Shown here in pieces: positions 1 through 7,956 of a stretch of 64,000 nt of DNA. The position numbers were made by a program, and so were the translations under genes. The notes below the pieces were generated by a model. That model did not search any database and was not told the origin of the DNA. It was given only the letters and a program-made list of their open reading frames with translations. Every line of letters begins with the position of its first letter. Within the stretch, counting starts at the first letter, position 1. Source of the DNA: HK1 sp965215295 (GTDB taxonomy: Bacteria; Pseudomonadota; Gammaproteobacteria; HK1); assembly GCA_965215295.1 (NCBI GenBank), contig OZ244045.1:2728001-2792000 (forward strand), given 5' to 3'.

Positions 1-41
1 GGGCGGGTCCCGGCCCGCCGTCGCCGGCCCGCTTTCGCCAT
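1..41 (-). CDS. Start of a gene downstream of the ABC ATPase, probably its permease (partial)
   Basis: An ATG on the reverse strand at 41-39 opens a frame that runs off the window edge, reading MAKAGRRRRAGTR. It begins 16 bases after the ABC ATPase stop codon on the same strand. Such ATPases are usually followed by an FtsX/MacB-type permease, and a basic N-terminus before a first membrane helix would fit. Only 13 codons are visible, so the identity is an inference from gene order. Confidence 0.35.
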   Translation of the reverse strand, partial: MAKAGRRRRAGTR

Positions 42-57
42 GGTGCGCGCCACCGGT

Positions 58-804
58 TCACGGCGCGCCGGTCCGGGCAGGCGATTCGCTCCGGCCGGGG
101 CCGGCGCGGTTCAGCTCGGTGAGCGACACCCGGCGATCGAACAGGGCGCCGAGCCGCGTATCGTGGCTCGCGAACAGCAGCGACGCTCCCGCCTCGTCGC
201 ACTGCGCGAACAGGAGCCCGAGGAAGCGCTCGCGGGTGCCTTCGTCGAGGGCCGAAGTCGGCTCGTCGGCGATGATCAGCTCCGGCCCGCCGATGAGCGC
301 CCGCGCGGCGGCAACGCGCTGCTGCTGGCCGATGCTGAGGTCGGTGACCGCCCGTCCGGGCGACTCCTCCCGGTCGAGCCCGAGCCGGGCGAGCAGGCGG
401 CGCGCCTCGGCTTCGGGCGCTCCCGACCGCGCACTCGCCCGTTCGCGCCTCCGGCGCGAGAAGCGGCACGGCAGGGTGACGTTGTCGAGCATCGACAGGT
501 AGGGCACCAGATTGAACATCTGGAACACGAAGCCGATGTGGTCGACCCGAAACCGGTCCCGCCGGCGCGCCGGCATCTCCGAGATCCCGGCGCCGAGAAC
601 GCGGACCGTCCCCTGCCGCGGAATCGACACCCCACCGAGCAGGCTGAACAGCGTGCTCTTGCCGCTGCCACTCGGCCCTTCGATGAACACCCGCTCCCCC
701 GCCGCAACCTCGAAGCGCGCAATGTCCAGAACGTCACGCTGGCCGGCGTTCCAGGCAAACCGGATGCGGTCGATCTCGACGGTTGTCGTTTGTTCCGCGT
801 TCAC
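58..804 (-). CDS. ABC transporter ATP-binding protein (LolD/MacB-like), zinc-uptake context
   Basis: ATPase subunit of an ABC transporter. With the TTG at 834 counted as residue 1, Walker A GPSGSGKST is at 53-61, the Q-loop at about 105, signature LSIGQQQR at 166-173, Walker B LIIADE at 186-191 and the switch His at 224. LSIGQ replaces the usual LSGGQ. I prefer the GTG at 804 because GGAG lies just upstream, although the spacing is short; the TTG at 834 has no good ribosome site. The ZrgA-like gene lies upstream on the same strand and a probable permease follows, as in Vibrio zrg-type zinc loci. LolD-type lipoprotein or MacB-type export cannot be excluded from the sequence alone. Confidence 0.85.
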   Translation of the reverse strand: MNAEQTTTVEIDRIRFAWNAGQRDVLDIARFEVAAGERVFIEGPSGSGKSTLFSLLGGVSIPRQGTVRVLGAGISEMPARRRDRFRVDHIGFVFQMFNLVPYLSMLDNVTLPCRFSRRRRERASARSGAPEAEARRLLARLGLDREESPGRAVTDLSIGQQQRVAAARALIGGPELIIADEPTSALDEGTRERFLGLLFAQCDEAGASLLFASHDTRLGALFDRRVSLTELNRAGPGRSESPARTGAP

Positions 805-1005
805 CGTCTCCGCCGTGACGGCAGCCGCCGCCAACCCCGATGGCGCTCCCGGCTGCTTCCCGTCCGCGGGCGATTGTGCACGACCACGACGATTTTCTCG
901 CCGCCCGCGGATTCCGGCATCCGCGGAGACGGCGGCGGCCGCGCGGAACGCCGATCAGCGCATTCCCGCGCCCGGCCCGGCCTCGCCGGGTACTCGACCC
1001 CGTAC

Positions 1006-1081
1006 ATGCGGGATCGGCGCCTGACAGGGAATCACCAGCGGCTCCTCCAACGACCCGACCCCTGCAATGCGGGATCGGCGC
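1006..1081. repeat. Short direct repeat between the zinc-type genes
   Basis: The 15-base string ATGCGGGATCGGCGC occurs twice about 60 bases apart in the gap (805-1119) between the ABC ATPase and the ZrgA-like gene. No gene is visible in this gap. It may be an attenuating or processing site inside the transcript, or a simple duplication. Confidence 0.5.
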
Positions 1082-1119
1082 CCATGCGGCTCAGTCGAGG
1101 GAAGGCCGGCGATGCCGGG

Positions 1120-1878
1120 TCACGGCGCCAGCTCGACCACGGTCGAACCCGGATGCAGTTCCATCGCCCGTTGCGCCGACGGCGTCACCACACGTACGTC
1201 GAACTCCTCGGCGCCGTGCAGATGCTCGAACACGCGCACGTCGACCCGGTCGAGCCGCTTCGGTTCGTGGCAGTGGAATCGATACGTCGCGCGCAGCTCC
1301 GAATGCGCCTCCGCGCCGGAGTCCGGGTCCGGCTCCTCGTGTGCTTCGTGTTCCTCATGCGCATGCTCGTGCGCCTCGTGCGCCTCGTGTGTCTCGTGCG
1401 CCTCGTGTGTCTCGTGCGTCTCGTGCGTCTCGTGCGCCTCGTGTGCCTCGTGTGTCTCGTGCGTCTCGTGCGCCTCGTGTGTCTCGTGCCGGTCGCCCTC
1501 GTGGTCGTGGCCTTCGTGCGTCATGCTCCGGATGCCGGCCTTCGCCTCCTCGACCTCGCACTCGGCCTCCGGCGGCGCCATGACGATCGACGCCGCGTCC
1601 CCGAACGGCACGAGGGCCCGGCGGACCGCCTCGCGTTCCGCATCGTCTCGCGGGGCATGCTCGAAGCCGACCACGTTCACCGCGGGAACTCGAAACTCGA
1701 CCACCATCTCTTCACCTTCGACGACGATGTCGAGCGTTCCGTGTCCGTGCTCGTGAGCTTCATGCTCGCGGTGCTCGCCATGCGACGCCGCGAACGCGGC
1801 GCCCGCCAGGATGGCGGGTACGAGCGCAGCCGCGGGCCGCAGCCGGCGTGCGATGTCCGATCTCGACAGGGTTTCCAC
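1120..1878 (-). CDS. zrgA: ZrgA-like (DUF2796) His-rich periplasmic zinc-uptake protein
   Basis: Probable periplasmic zinc-capturing protein of the DUF2796/ZrgA family. I chose the GTG at 1878 because GGAGGGAG lies just upstream and the protein then starts METLSRSD with a signal peptide ending AAFA before ASHGEH. The conserved DUF2796 features are GTLDIVVEGEEMVVEFRVPA and AVNVVGFEHAP near the N-terminus, then a C-terminal domain with a Cys-His segment (YRFHCHEPKRLD). Between them sits an extended run of HEA/HET triplets written in a 9-base DNA period (about 1345-1505), far longer than a normal metal loop. A possible Zur site lies upstream at 1933-1948. The ABC ATPase gene follows on the same strand, so zinc import is the most likely job. 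Confidence 0.8.
   Translation of the reverse strand: METLSRSDIARRLRPAAALVPAILAGAAFAASHGEHREHEAHEHGHGTLDIVVEGEEMVVEFRVPAVNVVGFEHAPRDDAEREAVRRALVPFGDAASIVMAPPEAECEVEEAKAGIRSMTHEGHDHEGDRHETHEAHETHETHEAHEAHETHETHETHEAHETHEAHEAHEHAHEEHEAHEEPDPDSGAEAHSELRATYRFHCHEPKRLDRVDVRVFEHLHGAEEFDVRVVTPSAQRAMELHPGSTVVELAP
1345..1505 (-). repeat. 9-base coding microsatellite encoding (His-Glu-Ala/Thr)n
   Basis: Inside the ZrgA-like gene the DNA is built of 9-base units (CTCGTGCGC or CTCGTGTGT on the plus strand), giving about 13 consecutive HEA/HET triplets followed by degenerate copies such as HEH and HEE. Because the period is a multiple of three, unit gain or loss would change the number of histidines without shifting the frame. 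Confidence 0.85.
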
Positions 1879-1932
1879 TTGACGCTCCCTCCTCGGCGCC
1901 GCCATGCGGCGCCGGTGTCTCTCACCGAGTCG

Positions 1933-1948
1933 AACGTTATGTTATTAC
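1933..1948 (-). promoter_or_regulatory. Possible Zur-type operator upstream of the ZrgA-like gene
   Basis: AACGTTATGTTATTAC is an AT-rich island in GC-rich DNA, 55 bases upstream of the chosen start. On the gene's strand it reads GTAATAACATAACGTT, a partial match to the GTAATGTTATAACATTAC-type palindrome bound by the zinc repressor Zur. Several positions differ, so this is a candidate supported mainly by context. Confidence 0.35.
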
Positions 1949-2401
1949 TCGTCCGAGAGCCGCACCAGAGGCTGCACGCCAACTCAACGAGGCCCGAGAA
2001 CGACTCTTCGAGTCCATCCGCAACGCCCATGCTACCGCCGCCTGATGGCTCCACCCGGGGGTCCCCTACCTCCCCCCGTGCCCACCGTTCAGGCTCATCT
2101 CCGGATTGGAAAGGACTGATCGCCGTGCACCGCGTGCCGGGAGCAAGTGGTCTTCCGGTGCAGCAGCACATGTTCTGTCCGGTGCGGTAGCCCACGAATT
2201 GTCCCGAGTTGTCCGGTTTGATGGGCGCCGAAGAGGCGCCCATGACCCGGACACGGGTGCCGGGGTGATTCGCCGGACATCGTTCGAAGAGACCTGCGGC
2301 GCCCGGCACAGGTACCTCGCGACCCGCCCGCCACCGCCCGTCGCGGGTCGCCGATTGAAGCCCGGGGGCCGATCGTCTGGTGAGCGGTCGCGCTTCGCGC
2401 G
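1949..2401. other. Long divergent intergenic region between zrgA-like and phaC
   Basis: No convincing gene is visible here. The region holds the regulatory DNA of two divergent genes. A perfect GC hairpin, GGGCGCC-GAAGA-GGCGCCC, lies at about 2223-2241 but lacks a T-run, so I do not call it a terminator. Confidence 0.5.
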
Positions 2402-2407
2402 TATAGT
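2402..2407 (+). promoter_or_regulatory. Possible -10 box of the phaC promoter
   Basis: TATAGT lies 65 bases before the PHA synthase start. No convincing -35 box is visible at the right distance; CTGGTG about 19 bases upstream is weak. Confidence 0.35.
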
Positions 2408-2471
2408 CACGGCGTATTCGCGGCATGCCCGGCGCCGGCGCATACCGGCGCATACCGGAGGGACCCGACCC

Positions 2472-4475
2472 ATGGACGATCCGTCCGTTTCGACTCCGGC
2501 GAACCCGGACCCGCAACGCCTGTACGAGGCGATGGGCCGCATCACCGAACAGAGCCGGCGCATCATGCAGGCGTTCATCGAGCGGCAGGCGAACGCCCCC
2601 CTGGAGTTCAATCCGCTCGACCCCGGAGTGGTGTCGAAGGCGTACCAGGCGCTCTGGCGGCAGATGCTGACCGATCCCGAGCGCCTCGCCAAAGCGCAGG
2701 TCTCGCTGTGGCAGGACTACGCGAAGCTGTGGGAGACCACGGCCCGGCGCATGGCCGGCGAAGATGTGGAGCCGGTGGTGGCGCCCGAGCCGGGGGACCG
2801 CCGGTTCGCCGACGACGCCTGGTCCGAGAACCCGCTCTACGAGCACATCAAGCAGAGCTACCTGCTCGCGTCGAGGTTCATGCTCTCCACCGTGCGCGAG
2901 ACGGCAGGGCTCGATGCGCATACCGCGCACAAGGTGGACTTCTATACCCGCCAGTTCATCGACGCCCTCGCCCCGACGAATTTCGCGATGACGAACCCCG
3001 AGGTGGCCAGGCGTACCGTCGAGACCGGCGGCGAGAACCTCGTGCAGGGCCTTTCCAACATGCTCGAGGACCTCGAACGGGGACAGGGGCGGCTCCGGGT
3101 CAGGATGACCGACCTGGAGAAGTTCAAGCTGGGCGAGAACGTGGCCGTCACCCCCGGCAAGGTCGTCTTCGAAAACGACCTGATGCAGCTCCTCCAGTAC
3201 ACGCCCACCACGGAGACGGTGCGCAGGCGGCCGCTGCTGATCGTCCCGCCGTGGATCAACAAGTACTACGTCCTGGATCTCCGCCCGAAGAATTCGTTCA
3301 TCAAGTGGGTGGTGGACCAGGGGCACACCGTGTTCGTGATCTCGTGGGTGAATCCGGACGAGAAGCTCGCCGGGAAGCGCATGGACGACTACCTGCTCGA
3401 AGGCCCGGTCGCGGCTCTGCGCGCCATCGGGCAGGCGACCGGAGAGTCCGCGGTCAACGCGATCGGCTACTGCCTGGGCGGCACCCTGCTCGCCGCGACG
3501 CTGGCGTACCTGAAGGCCCGGAACCCGGCGGACCCGGCCGGGCCTGCGAATGCCGCCGACACCGAGGAGGCCATGGAGCCTGCGAACGCCGCGATGGCCG
3601 CGGAGGGAGCGGAGGCTGCGGAGGCCGGTGAGGCTGCGAAGATCACGGAGACGCCGGGCGCCACCGGAGCCGCCGGCGAAGCGGCGAGCGCCGCCACGCG
3701 GGACCCGGAGGCCGCACCGGCCGCCGGCCCGCTTCCCGCCATCGAGTCGGCGACGTTCCTCACCACCATGGTCGACTTCGAGGAACCCGGGGAGCTGGGG
3801 GTGTTCATCGACGAGGAGCAGCTTGCGCTCGTCGAGGAGTCGATGGAGGAGAAGGGCTACTTCGACGGCGCGAAGATGGCCGAGGCGTTCAACCTGCTGC
3901 GCGCCAACGACCTCATCTGGAGCTTCGTGATCAACAACTACCTCATGGGCAAGGATCCGTTCCCGTTCGACCTCCTGTACTGGAACTCGGACTCCACCCG
4001 GATGCCGCGCGTGATGCACTCCGCGTACCTGCGCGAGATGTACCAGCACAACCGTCTGCGCGAGCCCGGCGGAATCACCCTCGACGGCGTGCCCATCGAC
4101 CTCGCCACCATCGACGTGCCGGTCTACATCCTCTCGACCCGCGAGGACCACATCGCTCCGTGGCGTTCCACCTACGCGGCCACCCGGCTCTACCGCGGGC
4201 CGACCCGTTTCGTCCTCGCCATGTCCGGACACATCGCCGGGGTCGTGAACCCGCCGGCCGCGAACAAGTACGGCTACTTCACGGGCGAGATCGCGGACAC
4301 GCCGGAGGCATGGCTCGAAGCGGCCACCGCCCGTGACGGTTCCTGGTGGCCCGACTGGGATGCCTGGGTGGGTAGGCACGACGGCGGGGAGGCGCCGCCG
4401 CGCGAGCCCGGAGACGGCGCCCTGCCGGTCATCGAGGACGCCCCCGGGCGGTACGTGAAGGTGCGGATCGAGTAG
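2472..4475 (+). CDS. phaC: Class I poly(3-hydroxyalkanoate) synthase with an Ala-rich insertion
   Basis: Polymerises 3-hydroxyacyl-CoA into storage polyester at the granule surface. The ATG at 2472 follows GGAGGGA and gives 667 residues. The N-terminal PhaC domain (residues 90-250) precedes the alpha/beta-hydrolase core with the lipase-like box GYCLGG and nucleophile Cys334. The other catalytic residues are Asp559 (STREDHIAPW) and His587 (SGHIAGVVNPP). Residues about 350-423, between YLKA and IESATFL, are an Ala/Glu/Pro-rich low-complexity stretch. Class I enzymes normally pass almost directly between these motifs, so the protein is longer than usual. No phaA, phaB or phasin gene is adjacent. 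Confidence 0.95.
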   Translation: MDDPSVSTPANPDPQRLYEAMGRITEQSRRIMQAFIERQANAPLEFNPLDPGVVSKAYQALWRQMLTDPERLAKAQVSLWQDYAKLWETTARRMAGEDVEPVVAPEPGDRRFADDAWSENPLYEHIKQSYLLASRFMLSTVRETAGLDAHTAHKVDFYTRQFIDALAPTNFAMTNPEVARRTVETGGENLVQGLSNMLEDLERGQGRLRVRMTDLEKFKLGENVAVTPGKVVFENDLMQLLQYTPTTETVRRRPLLIVPPWINKYYVLDLRPKNSFIKWVVDQGHTVFVISWVNPDEKLAGKRMDDYLLEGPVAALRAIGQATGESAVNAIGYCLGGTLLAATLAYLKARNPADPAGPANAADTEEAMEPANAAMAAEGAEAAEAGEAAKITETPGATGAAGEAASAATRDPEAAPAAGPLPAIESATFLTTMVDFEEPGELGVFIDEEQLALVEESMEEKGYFDGAKMAEAFNLLRANDLIWSFVINNYLMGKDPFPFDLLYWNSDSTRMPRVMHSAYLREMYQHNRLREPGGITLDGVPIDLATIDVPVYILSTREDHIAPWRSTYAATRLYRGPTRFVLAMSGHIAGVVNPPAANKYGYFTGEIADTPEAWLEAATARDGSWWPDWDAWVGRHDGGEAPPREPGDGALPVIEDAPGRYVKVRIE

Positions 4476-4602
4476 ACGGGCGACGCGGTACTCCTCCGCC
4501 GCGCGAGCCACGGACAGGCGGGGCCGGGGCCGGTCCACGAACCACGGCGGCTCGATGCGTGCGGTTCGCGCGCATTCCCGGGGCGCCGGCGGGGGCCGGC
4601 CC

Positions 4603-4638
4603 GCCGCCCCCCGATTCCCCGCCGCCCCCCGATTCCCC
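4603..4638. repeat. Tandem 18-base duplication
   Basis: Two exact tandem copies of GCCGCCCCCCGATTCCCC lie in the gap between phaC and the CoA-binding gene, upstream of a possible -10 box. This looks like replication slippage. Confidence 0.7.
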
Positions 4639-4656
4639 GGCGCACACCGGCCCCTG

Positions 4657-4662
4657 TATGAT
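4657..4662 (+). promoter_or_regulatory. Possible -10 box before the CoA-binding protein gene
   Basis: TATGAT lies 40 bases upstream of the chosen TTG start, in otherwise very GC-rich DNA. No clear -35 box is visible. Confidence 0.3.
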
Positions 4663-4701
4663 TTCCGCCCGCGGCCGTCGCACGCTTCCGGAGGGCCAAC
4701 G

Positions 4702-5175
4702 TTGAGTGACGACATCCCCACCCTGCGCCGGATCCTCGCCGAGAACCGGGTGGTCGCCATGGTCGGCCTGTCCGCGAGCTGGTACCGGCCGAGCTACTTC
4801 GCCGCGAAGTACCTCCTCGATCACGGCTACCGCGTGATCCCGGTCAACCCCCGGTACGAGGAGGTGCTCGGGCAGCGCTGCTATCCGGCCCTGAAGGACA
4901 TCCCCGACCCCGTGGACGTGGTCGACTGCTTTCGCCCCGCCCGGGACATCCCGCCGCTCGCGCGGGACGCGGTCGACATCGGCGCCGGGGTGCTGTGGAT
5001 GCAGCTCGGCATCGTCAACGAGGAAGCGGCGGCGCTCGCCCGCGACGCCGGCCTGGAAGTGGTCATGGACCGCTGCATGAAGATCGAGTACGCGCGGCTG
5101 TTCGGCGGCCTGGGGTGGGTCGGGGTGGACACCGGGGTGATCTCCGGCAAACGCTCCATGTACGTCACCCGTTGA
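4702..5175 (+). CDS. CoA-binding (YccU-type Rossmann) protein
   Basis: Small single-domain CoA-binding protein of 157 residues. The TTG start follows GGAGGG at the right distance, and the protein begins just before the fold, LSDDIPTLRRILAENRVVAM. Family features are VVAMVGLSAS (glycine loop of the Rossmann fold), YRVIPVNPRYEEVLGQRCYP, and WMQLGIVNEEAAALARDAGL followed by VVMDRCMKIEYARL. The domain is related to the succinyl-CoA synthetase alpha-subunit fold, but stand-alone members have no established reaction. Its last codons (VTR-stop) and 3' flank are copied about 70 bases downstream. Confidence 0.85.
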   Translation: MSDDIPTLRRILAENRVVAMVGLSASWYRPSYFAAKYLLDHGYRVIPVNPRYEEVLGQRCYPALKDIPDPVDVVDCFRPARDIPPLARDAVDIGAGVLWMQLGIVNEEAAALARDAGLEVVMDRCMKIEYARLFGGLGWVGVDTGVISGKRSMYVTR

Positions 5176-5272
5176 CGCCTCCACGCCCCCTGCCGACAAC
5201 CGAAGGCGCGCGCGATGCTCGAGGAGTTTCTCGTCACCCGTTGAGGCTTCCACGCCCCCGCGCCGGCAACCG
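5163..5272. repeat. Duplicated 40-base tail of the CoA-binding gene
   Basis: The segment at 5163-5202, covering the last codons and stop of the CoA-binding gene plus flank, recurs nearly unchanged at 5232-5272. The second copy ends a tiny frame, ATG at 5215 to TGA at 5244, reading MLEEFLVTR. It fills the gap before the next gene. Confidence 0.75.
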
Positions 5273-5350
5273 CCGCGGCGGAATCCTCCAGCGATGCCGG
5301 TGAGGCACGGCGGCCACCGAGACCCGCCGGAACCCGGAGAGTCCACACCC

Positions 5351-6661
5351 ATGGCAGACCACGAATACGACATCGAGACCCTGTGCCTGCATGCCGGGCA
5401 GCTTCCCGACACCGCCACCGGCTCGCGGGCGCCACCGATCTACCAGACCACCTCCTACGTGTTCGACGACGCCGACCACGCCGCGAGCCTGTTCAACCTC
5501 CAGACCTTCGGGAACATCTACACGCGGCTGATGAACCCGACCACCGCGATGTTCGAGGAACGCATGGCGGCGCTCGAAGGGGGACGGGCCGCGGTGGCCA
5601 CCGCGTCGGGGATGTCGGCCCAGATGACCGCGTTCCTGACGCTGCTGCAAGGGGGAGATCACGTCGTCTCGTCGAGCAGGCTCTATGGCGGGAGCTACTC
5701 CCAGCTCGAGGTGAACTTCCCCAAGCTCGGCATCGAGACCACGTTCGTGGACCCGGACGACCCGGAGAACTGCGCGCGCGCCATCCGCGACAACACCCGG
5801 GTGCTGTACGCCGAGACCATCGGCAACCCCCTCATCAACGTGCTCGACATCGAGCCGGTGGCGGCGATCGCGCACGACGCCGGACTGCCGCTGATGATCG
5901 ACAACACCTTTCCCACCCCCTACCTGTGCCGCCCGTTCGAGTGGGGCGCGGACATCGTCACCCACTCCGCCACGAAGTTCATCGGCGGGCACGGGACGTC
6001 GATCGGCGGCGTGGTCGTCGAGTCCGGCAGGTTTCCGTGGGACAACGGCAAGTTCCCGGGCATGACGGAGCCCTCGCGCGGCTACCACGGAGTGCGGTTC
6101 TACGAGACCTTCGGAGACTTCGGCTTCACGATGCGCGCGCGGTGCGAGACCCTGCGCACCTTCGGACCGTCGTTGAGCCCGTTCAACTCGTTCCTCTTCC
6201 TGCAAGGGCTGGAGACACTCCACGTGCGCATGGAACGCCACTGCGAGAACGCGCTCGCGGTCGCGCGCTTCCTCGAATCCCACCCCCTGGTGGGCTGGGT
6301 GAACTACCCCGGCCTGGAGTCGAGCCCCTGGCACGCCCTCGCCCGGAAGTACCTGCCGAAGGGCGCGAGCTCGATCCTCACCTTCGGGATCAGGGGAGGG
6401 CGCGACGCGGGAGAGGCGTTCATCGAGGCGTCGCAGTTCATGAGCCACCTCGCGAACGTCGGCGACGCCAAGACCCTGGTGATCCATCCCGCTTCGACCA
6501 CCCACCGCCAGCTCTCCGAGGACGAGCAGGTCGCGGCCGGGGTGACGCCGGACATGATCCGGCTCTCGGTGGGCATCGAGAGCCTCGACGACATCCTCTG
6601 GGATCTGGATCAGGCGATGGAGACGGCGGCCGGGCGGACCCGGGTGGCCGCGGCACGGTAG
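5351..6661 (+). CDS. metY: O-acetylhomoserine sulfhydrylase-type Cys/Met metabolism PLP enzyme
   Basis: PLP enzyme of the Cys/Met metabolism family, probably making homocysteine or methionine from O-acetylhomoserine and sulfide or methanethiol. The ATG follows GGAGA and gives 436 residues. Visible hallmarks are YTRLMNPTTAMFEERMAALEGG, the cofactor aspartate in MIDNTFPTPYLC, and the Schiff-base lysine Lys209 in THSATKFIGGHGTSIGG. The long VVVESGRFPWDNGKFPGMTE insertion after the lysine is typical of MetY and absent from cystathionine gamma-synthases. Free-standing; no met operon partner is adjacent. Confidence 0.88.
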   Translation: MADHEYDIETLCLHAGQLPDTATGSRAPPIYQTTSYVFDDADHAASLFNLQTFGNIYTRLMNPTTAMFEERMAALEGGRAAVATASGMSAQMTAFLTLLQGGDHVVSSSRLYGGSYSQLEVNFPKLGIETTFVDPDDPENCARAIRDNTRVLYAETIGNPLINVLDIEPVAAIAHDAGLPLMIDNTFPTPYLCRPFEWGADIVTHSATKFIGGHGTSIGGVVVESGRFPWDNGKFPGMTEPSRGYHGVRFYETFGDFGFTMRARCETLRTFGPSLSPFNSFLFLQGLETLHVRMERHCENALAVARFLESHPLVGWVNYPGLESSPWHALARKYLPKGASSILTFGIRGGRDAGEAFIEASQFMSHLANVGDAKTLVIHPASTTHRQLSEDEQVAAGVTPDMIRLSVGIESLDDILWDLDQAMETAAGRTRVAAAR

Positions 6662-6834
6662 CGGTCGCCGCCGATCGCGTTCGCGCCCTTGCCGGCGAAC
6701 AGACCGACCGGCCGGAGAGCGTGTGTCGCGACCGGCGCCCACCGGCGCGGCCGGCGGGCTTCGAGAAATCCCGGCCCTTCCGTCCTCCCGGGGGCTCCCC
6801 GTCCGCTCCGGAGCGCGCCTGAATCGAGCCCTGC

Positions 6835-7581
6835 TCAGTGCGCGGGGTACGGCGCTTCCTCCTCGCGCACCCGCACACTGGCGCGCTGGCGCCGGCGCAC
6901 GATGCCGGCGACCGCCTCCGTCTGCTCGTCGCGGGTCAGGCTGAGCCGCACCCTTTCCACCGCCTCGCACACGTCGCCCGGCGTAAGCCCTTCGAGCACT
7001 TCCGAGGCATCGAGCCGGCGGGGCGCACTGCCGGGATGCAGGGCGATGAAGTCCGCCCGCAACTCCCGCGAATCCTTGTGACCGTGCAGCCGCCACAGCT
7101 CCCGCACCCCCAGCTCGGCGTAGCGTTCGGCCTTGCCCGCATCGGCGCTCGTGATCTCGGCTTCCACCACCAGATCGGGCGCGGTGCGTTCGAGGAAGGC
7201 ATCGGCCACCGCCTTCCCCTCGATGAGGGCGGCACGATAGTCCCTGGCGCGCTCGCCGACGTAGAACGCGCAGTCGGGCTCCATCCCGGTACCGGGGGGC
7301 TCGCCCCGCCCGCGAAGCCGGGGGCTGCGAAGCCCCCTCCTGGCGCCGGCGAGGACACTCCCCGCCACGTCCACGATGTCGTCGAAGATCTTGGTCAGGT
7401 CCTCGTGCTGGCGCGAGGGCGACATCAGGGTGATGAGCCCGCGCACCGGGTCGAGGCAGACCCGGCGGAAGTGACGGTTCCAGTCGATGGCCGCGAGCTC
7501 GGCGATGGTGCCGGCGTCGGCGCGCAGGACATGGATGGTGGAGCCGAGGGGTCCGGTGTGCGTGGTGACAGGGTCGTTCAT
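6835..7581 (-). CDS. Uma2 family (DUF820) PD-(D/E)xK nuclease-fold protein
   Basis: Uma2 family protein of 248 residues, a restriction-endonuclease-like fold whose members are numerous but of unproven function. The ATG at 7581 follows GGAGGGG. Family motifs are the N-terminal IDWNRHFRRVCLDPVRGLITLMSP... region, MEPDCAFYVG at 100-109, and the catalytic-type PDLVVEAEITSADAGK at 135-150 (Asp136, Glu140, Glu142), then YAELGVRELWRL. Between the two halves, residues 81-99 (RRGLRSPRLRGRG...) are encoded by GC-palindromic DNA and look inserted. No partner gene is adjacent. Confidence 0.8.
   Translation of the reverse strand: MNDPVTTHTGPLGSTIHVLRADAGTIAELAAIDWNRHFRRVCLDPVRGLITLMSPSRQHEDLTKIFDDIVDVAGSVLAGARRGLRSPRLRGRGEPPGTGMEPDCAFYVGERARDYRAALIEGKAVADAFLERTAPDLVVEAEITSADAGKAERYAELGVRELWRLHGHKDSRELRADFIALHPGSAPRRLDASEVLEGLTPGDVCEAVERVRLSLTRDEQTEAVAGIVRRRQRASVRVREEEAPYPAH
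7320..7337. repeat. GC hairpin inside the Uma2 gene
   Basis: GGGGGCT-GCGA-AGCCCCC is a perfect 7-bp stem within coding sequence, next to a second palindromic stretch (GGGGGGCTCGCCCC just upstream). It coincides with the poorly conserved Arg/Gly/Pro-rich part of the protein, as if a REP-like palindrome had inserted in frame. Confidence 0.5.
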
Positions 7582-7956
7582 GGCGGCAACCCCTCCGGGG
7601 CGCGGATGTGACTGGAGAAGTGACCACGGAGCATACCCCGCGTTCGACCCCGCCGCACCGGTGGGCATGGCGTCGGCGCCGGGGACTGCCGCGCGCCCGC
7701 CGTTCGCGTTCTTCGCCGACCTCGTCCGGTTCGTCCGGTCCCCGTCGGCTCGCCGGCGAACGGGATGCTCGCCGGCGGGTTTCGCCAACCTCGCCCCGTT
7801 CGCCCGATCTCCGCCGGACCCTCCACCTCGCCGAATCGTGGTGCGATTCCAGGGCAGCTTCCGCGCGCACCCCGGATCATGTCCCGAGGCCCGTCCCCGG
7901 TGCGCCGGGACCGCTGCCGGCGTAGGCTATGGCCGCCTCCTCCCCGAGCAACGACG
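7582..7956. other. Divergent intergenic region, no recognised feature
   Basis: This region separates the Uma2 gene from the acyl-CoA ligase gene. It is GC-rich with several open frames, none with a good ribosome site or a recognisable family motif. I see no clear promoter box or terminator. Confidence 0.5.

Noticed and set aside
2223..2241. Intrinsic terminator upstream of phaC
   Set aside because: The GC stem is perfect but has no T-run on either strand and lies between divergent genes.
1677..4760. Long reverse frame crossing zrgA-like, phaC and the CoA-binding gene
   Set aside because: It is an antisense shadow of phaC, which has intact catalytic residues and a good ribosome site on the plus strand.
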